In this document: piece by piece, positions 41,669 through 49,068 of the stretch
Numbering within the stretch: the stretch's first letter is position 1
How the letters are laid out: every line of letters starts with the position of its first letter
NCBI RefSeq assembly: GCF_019857185.1
Contig: NZ_JAHWXP010000003.1
Location: 587,501-651,500 of the forward strand
Source of the DNA: Alteriqipengyuania abyssalis
GTDB taxonomy: Bacteria; Pseudomonadota; Alphaproteobacteria; Sphingomonadales; Sphingomonadaceae
Direction of reading: 5' to 3'
DNA length: 64,000 nt
Notes under the pieces: model-generated
Database searches by the model: none
What the model saw: the letters and a program-made list of their open reading frames with translations, nothing else
Told to the model about the DNA's origin: nothing
Translations under genes and position numbers: made by a program

Positions 41669-42861
41669 TCTTCTCCGACCAACATTTGGAGCATGGGGGC
41701 ATCTGGTGCGTCTGGCACGCGCTCTAGATAATTCTGCAGGGCAGATCGGCCATCTTCGGCTTTTCCGCTGCGAAGCAAGGCAAGGCCTAATCCTCTCCAG
41801 GCCGAAGCGGCTTCTGGATCAAGTTCGAGAGCGTTCTGATAGAAATTCGCCGCACTGACCATGTCACGTGGATTCCCTCGCGCGCGATAGAGTTCACCCT
41901 TTGCGTAATATAGGTCAGCGGTGAACTCTTCTCCCCCAAGCCGATCAATCACATAGTCCGTCCCGCCAAAGTCATTCATGGCCAATTCGTCAGCAAGAAA
42001 GAGAGGCACCCAGTCTTTCATCGCCTTCCTGTGAGTTGCAAAGCCGTCAAATTCGCCACCGCTCACACGATTGGCCAACGCACTGAGTTTGTCCGCCCGC
42101 TCCAAGCTGGTCGGATGGCTCGCGAAAAACGCGACCCCATCGTATCTTTTCGTGCGGCGACCTCGATCTATGGCGGTTTGGTCAGACTCATTCATAACTG
42201 ACCGCCAGACTTCCGGCGCAGCCGATGGCCGATAGCCAGCATTGGCCATGTAAGCGAAGCCAAGCGTATCAGCGTCGCGTTCTTGGTCCCTTTTGAAGCT
42301 GTAGAGCCCGCCAAGGATTGACCATTGAGTGTCATATACGCTTGGCCCAGTGCCACCGTATGAAGCCGCAACCGCTCCCAGTAGCGCAGTCCATGCCATT
42401 GCATCACTGCCGCGTCGTGCAGCCTCGAAGCCTCGCAATGTATGTCGTAACTCGAAATGGGCGAATTCGTGTCCGAGGATTGAGGCGAGTTCAGCCTCGC
42501 TTCGCACTCGTAGAAGAAGCCCCGAATATACCCTCATCGTTCCGTTGGGCGACATCGAAGCGTTAAATGCAGGCACCCGCAAAATGTATATACGGACACT
42601 CTGGCAACGGTCGTCTCCGACAGTCTTACACAGGACCGAACGGACATACTCGTTTAGCGCCGTGTCACGGATGACGAGGTCAGATTGCGCGAGTGCTCGC
42701 TCACTTTCGTCATCCATTGCCCAGAGACCGCGCTCGTCCCTATCTTGGGGTTGGTATGCCCCGGACCAGGTCGGTAGTTCGAACTCATTGTCATCGGCCA
42801 ACGCACTAGTTGCAATCAAACCGGCGGCGGCGAAAATCAGCGGAAGGTGCCAGAAGCGCAT
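41665..42861 (-). CDS. Exported M48-family metalloprotease with TPR tail
   Basis: The ATG at 42861 shares a base with the upstream stop (TGATG); frame extension to 42984 is rejected. The 398-aa protein has a signal peptide (MRFWHLPLIFAAAGLIATSALA), zinc site H-E-F-A-H in ASILGHEFAHFELRH, the third ligand region RDQERDADTLGFAYMANAGY, and a C-terminal TPR-like helix pair (ASAWRGLGLALLRSGKAEDG). This resembles periplasmic BepA/LoiP-type M48 enzymes that trim or fold outer-membrane proteins. Its location in an integrated element with two other exported proteins is unusual. Confidence 0.88.
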   Translation of the reverse strand: MRFWHLPLIFAAAGLIATSALADDNEFELPTWSGAYQPQDRDERGLWAMDDESERALAQSDLVIRDTALNEYVRSVLCKTVGDDRCQSVRIYILRVPAFNASMSPNGTMRVYSGLLLRVRSEAELASILGHEFAHFELRHTLRGFEAARRGSDAMAWTALLGAVAASYGGTGPSVYDTQWSILGGLYSFKRDQERDADTLGFAYMANAGYRPSAAPEVWRSVMNESDQTAIDRGRRTKRYDGVAFFASHPTSLERADKLSALANRVSGGEFDGFATHRKAMKDWVPLFLADELAMNDFGGTDYVIDRLGGEEFTADLYYAKGELYRARGNPRDMVSAANFYQNALELDPEAASAWRGLGLALLRSGKAEDGRSALQNYLERVPDAPDAPMLQMLVGEE

Positions 42862-43616
42862 CACTGCTCTCCCGACCCATCGGTAACAGGAAGCGGGAAA
42901 TCTTCGAACAATTGGCGGACGCGCTTCTCCGCACCATCCGCCTCGCGGACATCGCCACCCATCTGAAAGTCGGCATTGATCCAAAGAATGTTGCCGGTCT
43001 TCAAATCGATCAATGCAGCGTAGCCAGAATGAACCCCAGAGGTAACGCCCACTCCCACTGTTACTGCTGCCAAGATTTGTAGAGCCTTGCGACCGGTCGA
43101 GCCGTAATGGTCTTCCGTGCTGATAAACAGTGCGTAATCGGCTTGATCAGCCCCGGGCAGTTCCGCAACGCCTGGCCCTAGCGACCAATCAAAAACATCT
43201 TCGCGGTTGTCCGCTTTCTTCGTTTCCAAACGGTCGCCTCTGAAGAACTGATAGGTGATTATCGAGTTTGAAACCGCGCTGAATAAGGCGAGATACTCGT
43301 CAACTAGCCGTGCGTCCTCTCCGATCGGCTCGGGGGCATCGATAAGCGAGCTACCGTAGCGACGCCGCTGCACATCCAATGCACTGCCGATGTTCTCTCT
43401 AGCGAGTTCGGTCCAGTCAGCTCGGGGTTCGAACATCCCGCCTGTCGACTGTTCTCCGACCTTGATACGAGGTCGAAAGACAAGGATGCGCGTGTCGGTC
43501 CCTAAGGTCGAAAAATCGAAATCGTGCCGGACCGCCCCCCTCTCTTGCGCGCTAACTGGCGATGCAAGCAGCAGCGCCGCCATTCCTAGGAACACGAACA
43601 AGCGACTCAACAGCAT
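42861..43616 (-). CDS. Exported protein of unknown function, first gene of the M48 operon
   Basis: The ATG at 43616 has AGGGGG upstream and gives about 251 aa with a signal peptide (MLLSRLFVFLGMAALLLASPVSA). The C-terminal part reads ALQILAAVTVGVGVTSGVHSGYAALIDLKTGNILWIN, a hydrophobic strand or helix followed by a pattern seen in lipoprotein-like envelope proteins that report on their own environment. It has no lipobox. It joins the M48 gene through TGATG. The longer frame to 43694 lacks a signal peptide start. Confidence 0.75.
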   Translation of the reverse strand: MLLSRLFVFLGMAALLLASPVSAQERGAVRHDFDFSTLGTDTRILVFRPRIKVGEQSTGGMFEPRADWTELARENIGSALDVQRRRYGSSLIDAPEPIGEDARLVDEYLALFSAVSNSIITYQFFRGDRLETKKADNREDVFDWSLGPGVAELPGADQADYALFISTEDHYGSTGRKALQILAAVTVGVGVTSGVHSGYAALIDLKTGNILWINADFQMGGDVREADGAEKRVRQLFEDFPLPVTDGSGEQ

Positions 43617-43714
43617 GAGACCCCCTACCCCATCTGAATTCGAAAGACTTACGGCGGATTCCGCGTAGGTCAACGAGGCAATTTCGCGATGCATCTTCTA
43701 TAGGTTGGAAACGC

Positions 43715-44101
43715 TCAGCACCAACCGCGCCTATCCCCCCATCGCCGCGCGAGCCCTTCGTTTACAAGGCTCTCACCTAAAGAAATGCTCGACCGACTGA
43801 CTGTGGCCAATGTTCGGCCATATCGATCTTTACCATGTGTGGTGAGGGAGAACGCCCCATCGTTTAGCAACTGCACCAGCCGCAGTGTCGCAGCATCGCC
43901 AAGCAGGGCCTCTCGTTCGCATTCCGGTTGGCTCACCTCAGGTGCGTCGATGTCAGCAACTCGATATTTTACGCGGTGTAGCCAGAATGTGTCCCCGTCC
44001 ACTACGCAAGTTACCCGGCGCTCGGAGCCACAAATTGTGAACTGCACTCTTTCAGCGTCGACCTGTATAAAAGCAAGAAGTGCCGCAGCCAAACTTAGCA
44101 T
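43715..44101 (-). CDS. Thermonuclease (SNase) family protein
   Basis: A 128-aa staphylococcal-nuclease-fold protein. It has the calcium/catalytic elements VVDGDTFWL, YRVADIDAPE (with Arg and Asp), E at CEREALLG, and DRYGRTLA. The N terminus (MLSLAAALLAFIQVDA) is hydrophobic and could be a signal peptide or anchor. It starts 7 bp inside the end of the preceding nuclease-like gene, so the two are coupled. Thermonuclease-family genes are frequent on mobile elements; the target is not evident. Confidence 0.87.
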   Translation of the reverse strand: MLSLAAALLAFIQVDAERVQFTICGSERRVTCVVDGDTFWLHRVKYRVADIDAPEVSQPECEREALLGDAATLRLVQLLNDGAFSLTTHGKDRYGRTLATVSRSSISLGESLVNEGLARRWGDRRGWC

Positions 44102-44529
44102 TGCGCCTCTTGCAAAGCCTTCAGCTTCGTAATTGCTACCATATGCTTATTGTCTCGCCCTGAATAGCGCGCCACAGCCTTTACCTCCGCAAACGAGCCG
44201 TAGTAAATTTCTGACCAATCGCCATCGGTCTCGACTTTCACAACCAGGAGAAGGTCAGCCTCGCCTCTGAAACCGATTTGGCTTGCCGCGTGATTAGCTT
44301 TGATTTGGACCGTCTGCCCATCCGGCGTCGTGGCATCGAAGCCGTCCGACCCGGCTGGCGCTTTGGCGAGGCCGTAAGCTTCAATGGCCACGTATTCTCC
44401 GTAGTCGCCCAGCAAGTTACCCAGACCTGCCCAGCGGAACTCTGGCGCGAGAGAACGTAAAGCGTTCTGCGCTGAGAACAGAGTCGCCATGATATGCTTC
44501 ACGGCCTGAAGATCTGAACCTACCGCCAT
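44095..44529 (-). CDS. PD-(D/E)XK nuclease-like protein
   Basis: The ATG at 44529 has GAGGGG five bases upstream; the frame upstream to 44580 is not needed. The 144-aa product has N-terminal helices and then a segment of the PD-(D/E)XK pattern: GDYGEYVAIEAYGL (Glu), GSDGFDATTPDGQTVQIKA (Asp and the Q-I-K) and a following strand ADLLLVVKVE. Similar domains of the DUF6998 kind occur in defence islands. It overlaps the SNase gene by 7 bp. The nuclease activity is inferred from fold motifs only. Confidence 0.72.
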   Translation of the reverse strand: MAVGSDLQAVKHIMATLFSAQNALRSLAPEFRWAGLGNLLGDYGEYVAIEAYGLAKAPAGSDGFDATTPDGQTVQIKANHAASQIGFRGEADLLLVVKVETDGDWSEIYYGSFAEVKAVARYSGRDNKHMVAITKLKALQEAQC

Positions 44530-44539
44530 TTTCCCCTCA

Positions 44540-44836
44540 TTATCGTCGCTCGGATCTGTACGCAGGCGACACAAGGCCATCCGCCAATTCGGCCTCGGGA
44601 AAAGCTTTCACGAATGCCAGAGCTACTCGTATGTCACGGAAATAGAACGCCGCCGTGTGGCAAGCCAGGCCTGGCTGACTATGGCAAGCATGGTTGCGAG
44701 GTCCGACTGTCTCATTAAGCCAACCCTGCATTGAGCCGAGCGACTTGCCCAACCCATCGGGCGGTACTCGCACCTTCACGCGAATTGGAAAAGCGAGGTC
44801 GTCGCGTTTCGCCTGTCGAATCGAATGAGCCGTCAT
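44540..44836 (-). CDS. Small mobile-element-associated protein, unknown function
   Basis: From the ATG at 44836 this is a 98-aa protein (MTAHSIRQAKRDDLAFPIRVKVRVPPDGLG...), basic at the N terminus, with GWLNETVGPRNHACHS and ALAFVKAFPEAELADG. The frame is open to 44962, but that part is Arg-rich and overlaps the next gene, so I prefer the inner start, which lacks a strong ribosome site. I recall similar short proteins next to mobile genes in alphaproteobacteria but cannot give a function. Confidence 0.6.
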   Translation of the reverse strand: MTAHSIRQAKRDDLAFPIRVKVRVPPDGLGKSLGSMQGWLNETVGPRNHACHSQPGLACHTAAFYFRDIRVALAFVKAFPEAELADGLVSPAYRSERR

Positions 44837-44946
44837 GAGCGGAACATGGCGGGAACATTCAACACGGACAATCCCTCGCGCGCGCGGGCGAAAAAATGGT
44901 TTAGCGAAAGCGACGCGTTTCGCCGCCGGTGTACGGACTTGTAGCC

Positions 44947-45588
44947 TCAGAGATTTGACCACCCCTCCCCCGGCTCACCCTTAAACCGGGTCAGCATTCC
45001 CGCCATCTCAAGCGAGCATTGTTCATCTAGCTCCCAAAATGTTTCCATGTGGCGCTCATAGGTGCGGTGCCACATGCCTTTCGGTCTGGTCGGCACATTC
45101 CCCCAGCCGAGCTCACAACCTAGCTTCTTCTGAAGTCTGAAAAGCCGCTCAAAGGGCTTGTCTCTCGCCGCGTCCCGCTGCGACTGATAACCCAGCCGCC
45201 AAGCCCGGCGACAAGCAAACCGATCACCCCCTGGTGGAAGGTAGAGCTTGCCCACACGGATATGCCGATAAGGGCAAATCATCCACCATCGCTTGCCGCC
45301 ATAATTGGGCTCAGTGAAGATGAGGCGGATTGTTTGATTGACACGCTCAGTATCCTCACCGCTGCCCCGCGAATAATCCAGCGTCAGCCGCTCGCTCCCC
45401 GGCGCATCCATAGATGCCCGATAGCCAATGGAACCGCTCGGAGAACCGTTGCAAGTCCAGCTGAGAGTGCCTTGTCTATAATCGCCCTCTCGCGCCAAGC
45501 CCCGGCGCATCATCCACACCAGATCGATCCGCAAGCATTGCTCAGCAATCGGCCTCCCGCCGTAGCGCCCAGAACCAAAACCGCCCAT
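44947..45588 (-). CDS. 213-aa protein, mobile-element-associated, unknown function
   Basis: A soluble 213-aa protein beginning MGGFGSGRYGGRP, with a basic Gly-rich start, a mid part containing IRLIFTEPNYGGKRWWMICPYRH and YLPPGGDRFACRRAWRLGYQSQRD (a C-P...C-R arrangement that may hold metal), and a helical C terminus. A second, broken copy of its first 30 codons lies at 47757-47850 in the same element. Such proteins recur in alphaproteobacterial elements near rep-like genes; I know of no assigned function. Confidence 0.72.
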   Translation of the reverse strand: MGGFGSGRYGGRPIAEQCLRIDLVWMMRRGLAREGDYRQGTLSWTCNGSPSGSIGYRASMDAPGSERLTLDYSRGSGEDTERVNQTIRLIFTEPNYGGKRWWMICPYRHIRVGKLYLPPGGDRFACRRAWRLGYQSQRDAARDKPFERLFRLQKKLGCELGWGNVPTRPKGMWHRTYERHMETFWELDEQCSLEMAGMLTRFKGEPGEGWSNL

Positions 45589-45756
45589 AGCGAAACACTA
45601 GCAGCAGACGATTCGACCTGCTAATATTTTCCTAAATCATTAGTAGAATTTGCGACGATGTGATGCGGCGAAATTAGGGACCTACTAGCGCCTATCGCGA
45701 GGTCGTCTACCAATTACTAGCTTGATCTCAAACTCTTCAATTTGGGAGTAAATTAC

Positions 45757-46077
45757 GTGCGAGACACAGAGCGCCCCCCCCCCACCAAGTTCAATTTGAA
45801 CCCGAGAAAAAATCGTCGTCCGTTGGGTGAGCCAACCGCGAAGGTTATGTCCGCAATTATAGTGTCCGCTGGAATCGTCGGCGCATCACTCATTATTCGG
45901 TTAGAAGACCCTGCGCCTCGATACCAACTCGTCAATGTAGGCGGTGGAGATACGCATCGAATTGATCGTGAAACAGGGACGGTTTCCTTGTGCTTCACGG
46001 GTGGGTGTGTGGAGCTTCAAGAATTTAATGAAGGAGAATTGGTCGAGGGGAATATAATATGGGACGCCGAGGACTGA
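45757..46077 (+). CDS. Small membrane protein of unknown function
   Basis: The GTG at 45757 has GGGAG eight bases upstream and yields 106 aa. A Pro/Asn/Arg-rich N terminus precedes one hydrophobic helix (VMSAIIVSAGIVGASLIIRL, about residues 30-49), followed by a C-terminal domain with GGGDTHRIDRETGTVSLCF, probably outside the cytoplasm, and an acidic end. It is the only rightward gene in this part of the element and is rich in A and T. Not recognised. Confidence 0.6.
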   Translation: MRDTERPPPTKFNLNPRKNRRPLGEPTAKVMSAIIVSAGIVGASLIIRLEDPAPRYQLVNVGGGDTHRIDRETGTVSLCFTGGCVELQEFNEGELVEGNIIWDAED

Positions 46078-46131
46078 ATTGCTCGATGATCAGTTTTAGT
46101 GAGATTTTGAGTTATCCTCGCCGCTTACCGG

Positions 46132-46430
46132 TTATCGCTTCGCCATCGCAGAGCGAGTTGACCCCAACGCCTCGCGTGTCTCTCGCTTTGCTGCCTTGAG
46201 GATATAGCGAACCATTTTCTCGGCATTCGGATGAAATTGTCTTATTGCCCTTGAGCTGAGAAAGCCGCCCGCCGAATACCGTTACCCTGCTCACACCGGC
46301 GCGGTAAGTGCCCCCAGCCGCCACAATCCATCCCCGCGTGCGGTTCTTAGGGCTCAGCCCGGCTGGCAATTGCATCACGATATGCACGTGCTCGCCCTCG
46401 CCGCTCGCAGGTTTCGCACTTTCCTAGTTC
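46132..46430 (-). pseudogene. Decayed second copy of the HUH rep-like gene (3' part)
   Basis: The minus strand from about 46430 to 46132 parallels the end of the rep-like gene at 49069-49794: HIVMQLPAGLSPKNRTRGWIVAAGGTYRAGVSRVTVFGGRL, then after a frameshift AEKMVRYILKA and a stop at 46132. The H-x-H motif and the later Tyr are retained but in different frames, and the 5' half is missing. It is clearly a relic, not a working gene. Confidence 0.8.
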
Positions 46431-46507
46431 CAACATTGAATGCACCAAATTGCCTCGCTTGGTCCAAGTCCGGCTATTGAAATCGAGCAATGAGTTGCAC
46501 TCACCGA

Positions 46508-47590
46508 TCAACGGCACGATCGACGCATATGTGGCGCAACTTCCTCGAGATTTGATGTCGGAATCCGGTATGTCCAGCCGCCGAATTCTTCCAAAAAAGC
46601 ATGAGGAAGATCGACATCAAGTACCAATCGATTGTTTGACGCTTCGGCCATCGAAATAGCCCGATGTACTGGTGCGAGGCTTACAAGAATTAGCCCATCA
46701 TCCGAGGTCACATCCACGACTTGCAAATCGTATCGGATGCTAGTCCCATCAATCTCAAGTGCCACGCCCCTGATCGATTTAGCTACTTCCTCGATCCTTC
46801 GGGTGCGGACCTGAAAGCCGACATGCATCAATCCGCAATCGAGAATAACGACAAGCCCCCGACCGTTCGCTTGCTCCTGAACCGTCTTCGCAATCAATCG
46901 GTCGTCTAATGGCTCCAAGGACCATTTACTTGGCTCAAAGCTCGCTCGATATGTAAGTAAATTTACGCTCTCTAGCTCTAGTCGGTCTAGCCATGCCATT
47001 TCATCAGGCTTGGTTGCTGAAGCCAAGGCAAGCACCACCGGATCAACACCCATCGACATCGTATAAGACTGGAGCAATGCCACTAGGCTCTGGGTTTCAG
47101 ACGTCGTAGCACTCGTCTGGCTAATATCGTCAGCTTCCGGAGCGAACTGGTGAACTCCGATGAGGCTTCCATCCTCCATTTCACGCGTCACTCCGCCCAT
47201 CAGCACAAACACGCAAGCGCTCGCGCAGACGCCCTCTCGCGCAAGCTCTATGTTATCGTAGATCCCGTATGGCTCCTCTTCACTCTTGTAGGTCTCGGAT
47301 ACGATAACGTCGAATTCTCGATCACGGATCAATTGCCCCAATTCGAGAGCAGCAGCCAAATTTCCACCCGGAGAATTAATCCGGATAAGGTTTAGATAGT
47401 CGATTTGCTCTGCTTCAATGAAGGCAAGCAACGCAGCTGCGTCGCCTTCTTCAATCGTGCCTTCTGCCGCGATCCAAGCGCAAGTTGAGCAATTGCCGCC
47501 TTGATGGGCAAAGCTGAACTCCAAGGCGTGAAGCGGGGCCGACCAAGTGGCTAACATACCAAATAGAAGCCAAAGTAGCCTAACTGCCAT
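46508..47590 (-). CDS. Exported ClpP/crotonase-fold protein
   Basis: A 360-aa protein with a signal peptide (MAVRLLWLLFGMLATWSAPLHA), then a ClpP-like domain (about 25-190): LIRINSPGGNLAAALELGQLIRD, GVCASACVFVLMGGVTRE and IGVHQF. In ClpP-like enzymes the serine follows such an A-S-A-C region; here SACVF supplies Ser or Cys near that point and His follows in GVHQF. The C-terminal 150 residues are unassigned. This matches predicted periplasmic ClpP-like proteins (COG3904 type). The ATG at 47590 has AAGGTGG upstream. Confidence 0.78.
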   Translation of the reverse strand: MAVRLLWLLFGMLATWSAPLHALEFSFAHQGGNCSTCAWIAAEGTIEEGDAAALLAFIEAEQIDYLNLIRINSPGGNLAAALELGQLIRDREFDVIVSETYKSEEEPYGIYDNIELAREGVCASACVFVLMGGVTREMEDGSLIGVHQFAPEADDISQTSATTSETQSLVALLQSYTMSMGVDPVVLALASATKPDEMAWLDRLELESVNLLTYRASFEPSKWSLEPLDDRLIAKTVQEQANGRGLVVILDCGLMHVGFQVRTRRIEEVAKSIRGVALEIDGTSIRYDLQVVDVTSDDGLILVSLAPVHRAISMAEASNNRLVLDVDLPHAFLEEFGGWTYRIPTSNLEEVAPHMRRSCR

Positions 47591-47694
47591 TGCACCACCT
47601 TATCACGGAAGAGTGCCGACTTTAGAAAAAACGCGCTCTCGCGCAACGCAAACCAGGCAAGGCTCGAGCGACCGCTGATGCTTACGAACTCAAA

Positions 47695-47850
47695 TTCTGC
47701 GTTCGCCCGCATCGCTTGCCCATAATTCGCCCGGAGCAGCCCGCACGTGTCAGTGACAATCCCTGGCGCATCATCCACGCTAGGTCGATCCGCAAGCAAT
47801 GCTCAGAAATCGGCCTTCCGCCGTAGCGCCCAGAACCAGAGCCATCCATC
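47695..47850 (-). pseudogene. Fragments of two island genes
   Basis: From 47850 to 47757 the minus strand matches the first 30 codons of the 213-aa gene at 45588 (DGSGSGRYGGRPISEHCLRIDLAWMMR), then stops matching. From about 47735 to 47695 the sequence parallels the last codons of the rep-like gene (region 49084-49120). Both are short relics side by side. The 347-bp interval 47591-47937 contains no intact gene. Confidence 0.75.
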
Positions 47851-47937
47851 TTTAGAACCTACGGAATGGCTGGAATCACAGCCAGTGATTTTCCTAGATT
47901 ATTAGGGAAATCCGACCATCTGAACGGCCACGAACGG

Positions 47938-48516
47938 TTACAAACTCTCTATATGCGGCTTGAGCATGGCAGCGAGTTTGGGCAAGCCATTTGTCTGCAG
48001 GTGAAGAATGAAGCCATCGGGTTGATATGGTGGATTTGTGTAAGCCCTACGCATTCGCCGCATCGCTTTGAGCGCCTCTGCCTCATAGAGCTCAAACGTG
48101 CTAGCTAGGAAATCATCTGCCGAGACAGCACTGAGGCCGTATTCTTCTAACGTTTCGAGTGGGAAATCTTTCAGATTATCTGTGACAATTTGCTCAGCTC
48201 CCACGACAATCGCGGTTGCAAGCACGTGTCTGTCACCGGGGTCTGGTAGGACCAAACCTTCGACTAGGTCCTGGCCACCGTCCACACAGGCTTCGGGAAA
48301 TGCCTCCGCCATCGCTGCAATCTGGGATTCGACACTTTCCCGTAAATCAGGCTTCAGTTTGAGCAGATTGCGCGTCCATTCATCAAGTATTTCGCTTGAC
48401 CAGCGCGCTCGAAACAGCCCCGCCTCGGCGAACCGAAGCAGGGCGTCTCGCTTTGTAAATGGGAATAGAACGTTCGCGTCTAGAACGACCACAAACCTGT
48501 CAGCGATGTGGCTCAA
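47938..48516 (-). CDS. PIN-domain toxin-like ribonuclease
   Basis: A 192-aa PIN protein with the four acidic positions of the nuclease site: Asp in VVVLDANVLFP, Glu in SSEILDEWTRN, Asp in LPDPGDRHVLATAIVVGAE, and Asp in IVTDNLKDFP. A helical C-terminal extension of about 60 residues follows. It overlaps the preceding HTH gene by 4 bp, the usual layout of a toxin-antitoxin pair in which the antitoxin comes first. RNA targets are unknown. Confidence 0.88.
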   Translation of the reverse strand: MSHIADRFVVVLDANVLFPFTKRDALLRFAEAGLFRARWSSEILDEWTRNLLKLKPDLRESVESQIAAMAEAFPEACVDGGQDLVEGLVLPDPGDRHVLATAIVVGAEQIVTDNLKDFPLETLEEYGLSAVSADDFLASTFELYEAEALKAMRRMRRAYTNPPYQPDGFILHLQTNGLPKLAAMLKPHIESL

Positions 48517-48965
48517 GCTGCATCTGCCTCCTGTCCCAGTTGCTGCATTCGATCCAAGGCCGAGGAGCGCGCTGTGTCTCGCTTTCTCTTGTAAGCAAGA
48601 ACATCCTCAGATTTGACCCGCCGATGCGATCCAACTTTGTGGAAGTCGATTTCCTGGTCATTCAAAAGCTTGATCAAATGTGGTCGCGAGACGTTAAGAA
48701 GGTCAGCTGCCTGATTTGTGGTCAATTCAGCGCCGTAAGGTACGAATGTAACCATCTCCTCTCGCGACACATGAGCGAGCAAGTCTAGCACCAGCTGACC
48801 TAGAGCCTTTGGAAGCTCGATCCTCGTCGTCTCTCCATTCGAAGTGACTTGGATGGGCAAAGCGCCTGCAGGAGTGAGCGCCGAGGCGAGAGCTTCAAGA
48901 GCCTCACCCGCCTTTTGCGCCTCATCCTCGGTAGGGGGACGCATCGCTTCTGCTTGATTAGACAT
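48513..48965 (-). CDS. HTH excisionase-type protein, probable antitoxin to the PIN protein
   Basis: The ATG at 48965 has GGAGAG five bases upstream; 150 aa. After a helical N terminus comes a MerR/excisionase-type helix-turn-helix: LTTNQAADLLNVSRPHLIKLLNDQEIDFHKVGSHRRVKSEDVLAYK. It precedes and overlaps the PIN gene by 4 bp. Proteins of this kind serve as antitoxins that also bind their own promoter, and a direct repeat lies just upstream. An alternative start at 48998 is less likely. Confidence 0.85.
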   Translation of the reverse strand: MSNQAEAMRPPTEDEAQKAGEALEALASALTPAGALPIQVTSNGETTRIELPKALGQLVLDLLAHVSREEMVTFVPYGAELTTNQAADLLNVSRPHLIKLLNDQEIDFHKVGSHRRVKSEDVLAYKRKRDTARSSALDRMQQLGQEADAA

Positions 48966-49013
48966 ATTTGCTCTCCGTGGTGGCCAATCGTGATCCATAT
49001 ATAGCCAATCTGG

Positions 49014-49040
49014 ATAAGTGCAATATGTGAAATAAGTGCA
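49014..49040. promoter_or_regulatory. Direct repeat upstream of the toxin-antitoxin pair
   Basis: ATAAGTGCA occurs at 49014-49022 and again at 49032-49040, 18 bp apart centre to centre, 50-75 bp before the antitoxin start, in AT-rich sequence. The spacing of nearly two helical turns is suitable for a dimeric autorepressor. This is inference. Confidence 0.5.
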
Positions 49041-49068
49041 TTAAACGTAAACGGGTGTCAGATGTCCA

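Noticed and set aside
45753-45998. Minus-strand frame opposite the small membrane protein
   Set aside because: The plus-strand gene has a well-placed ribosome site, a membrane helix and a better codon pattern.
47551-47799. An 82-codon minus-strand frame between the ClpP-like gene and the fragments
   Set aside because: It crosses two relic pieces and the start of the next gene, with no ribosome site or motif.
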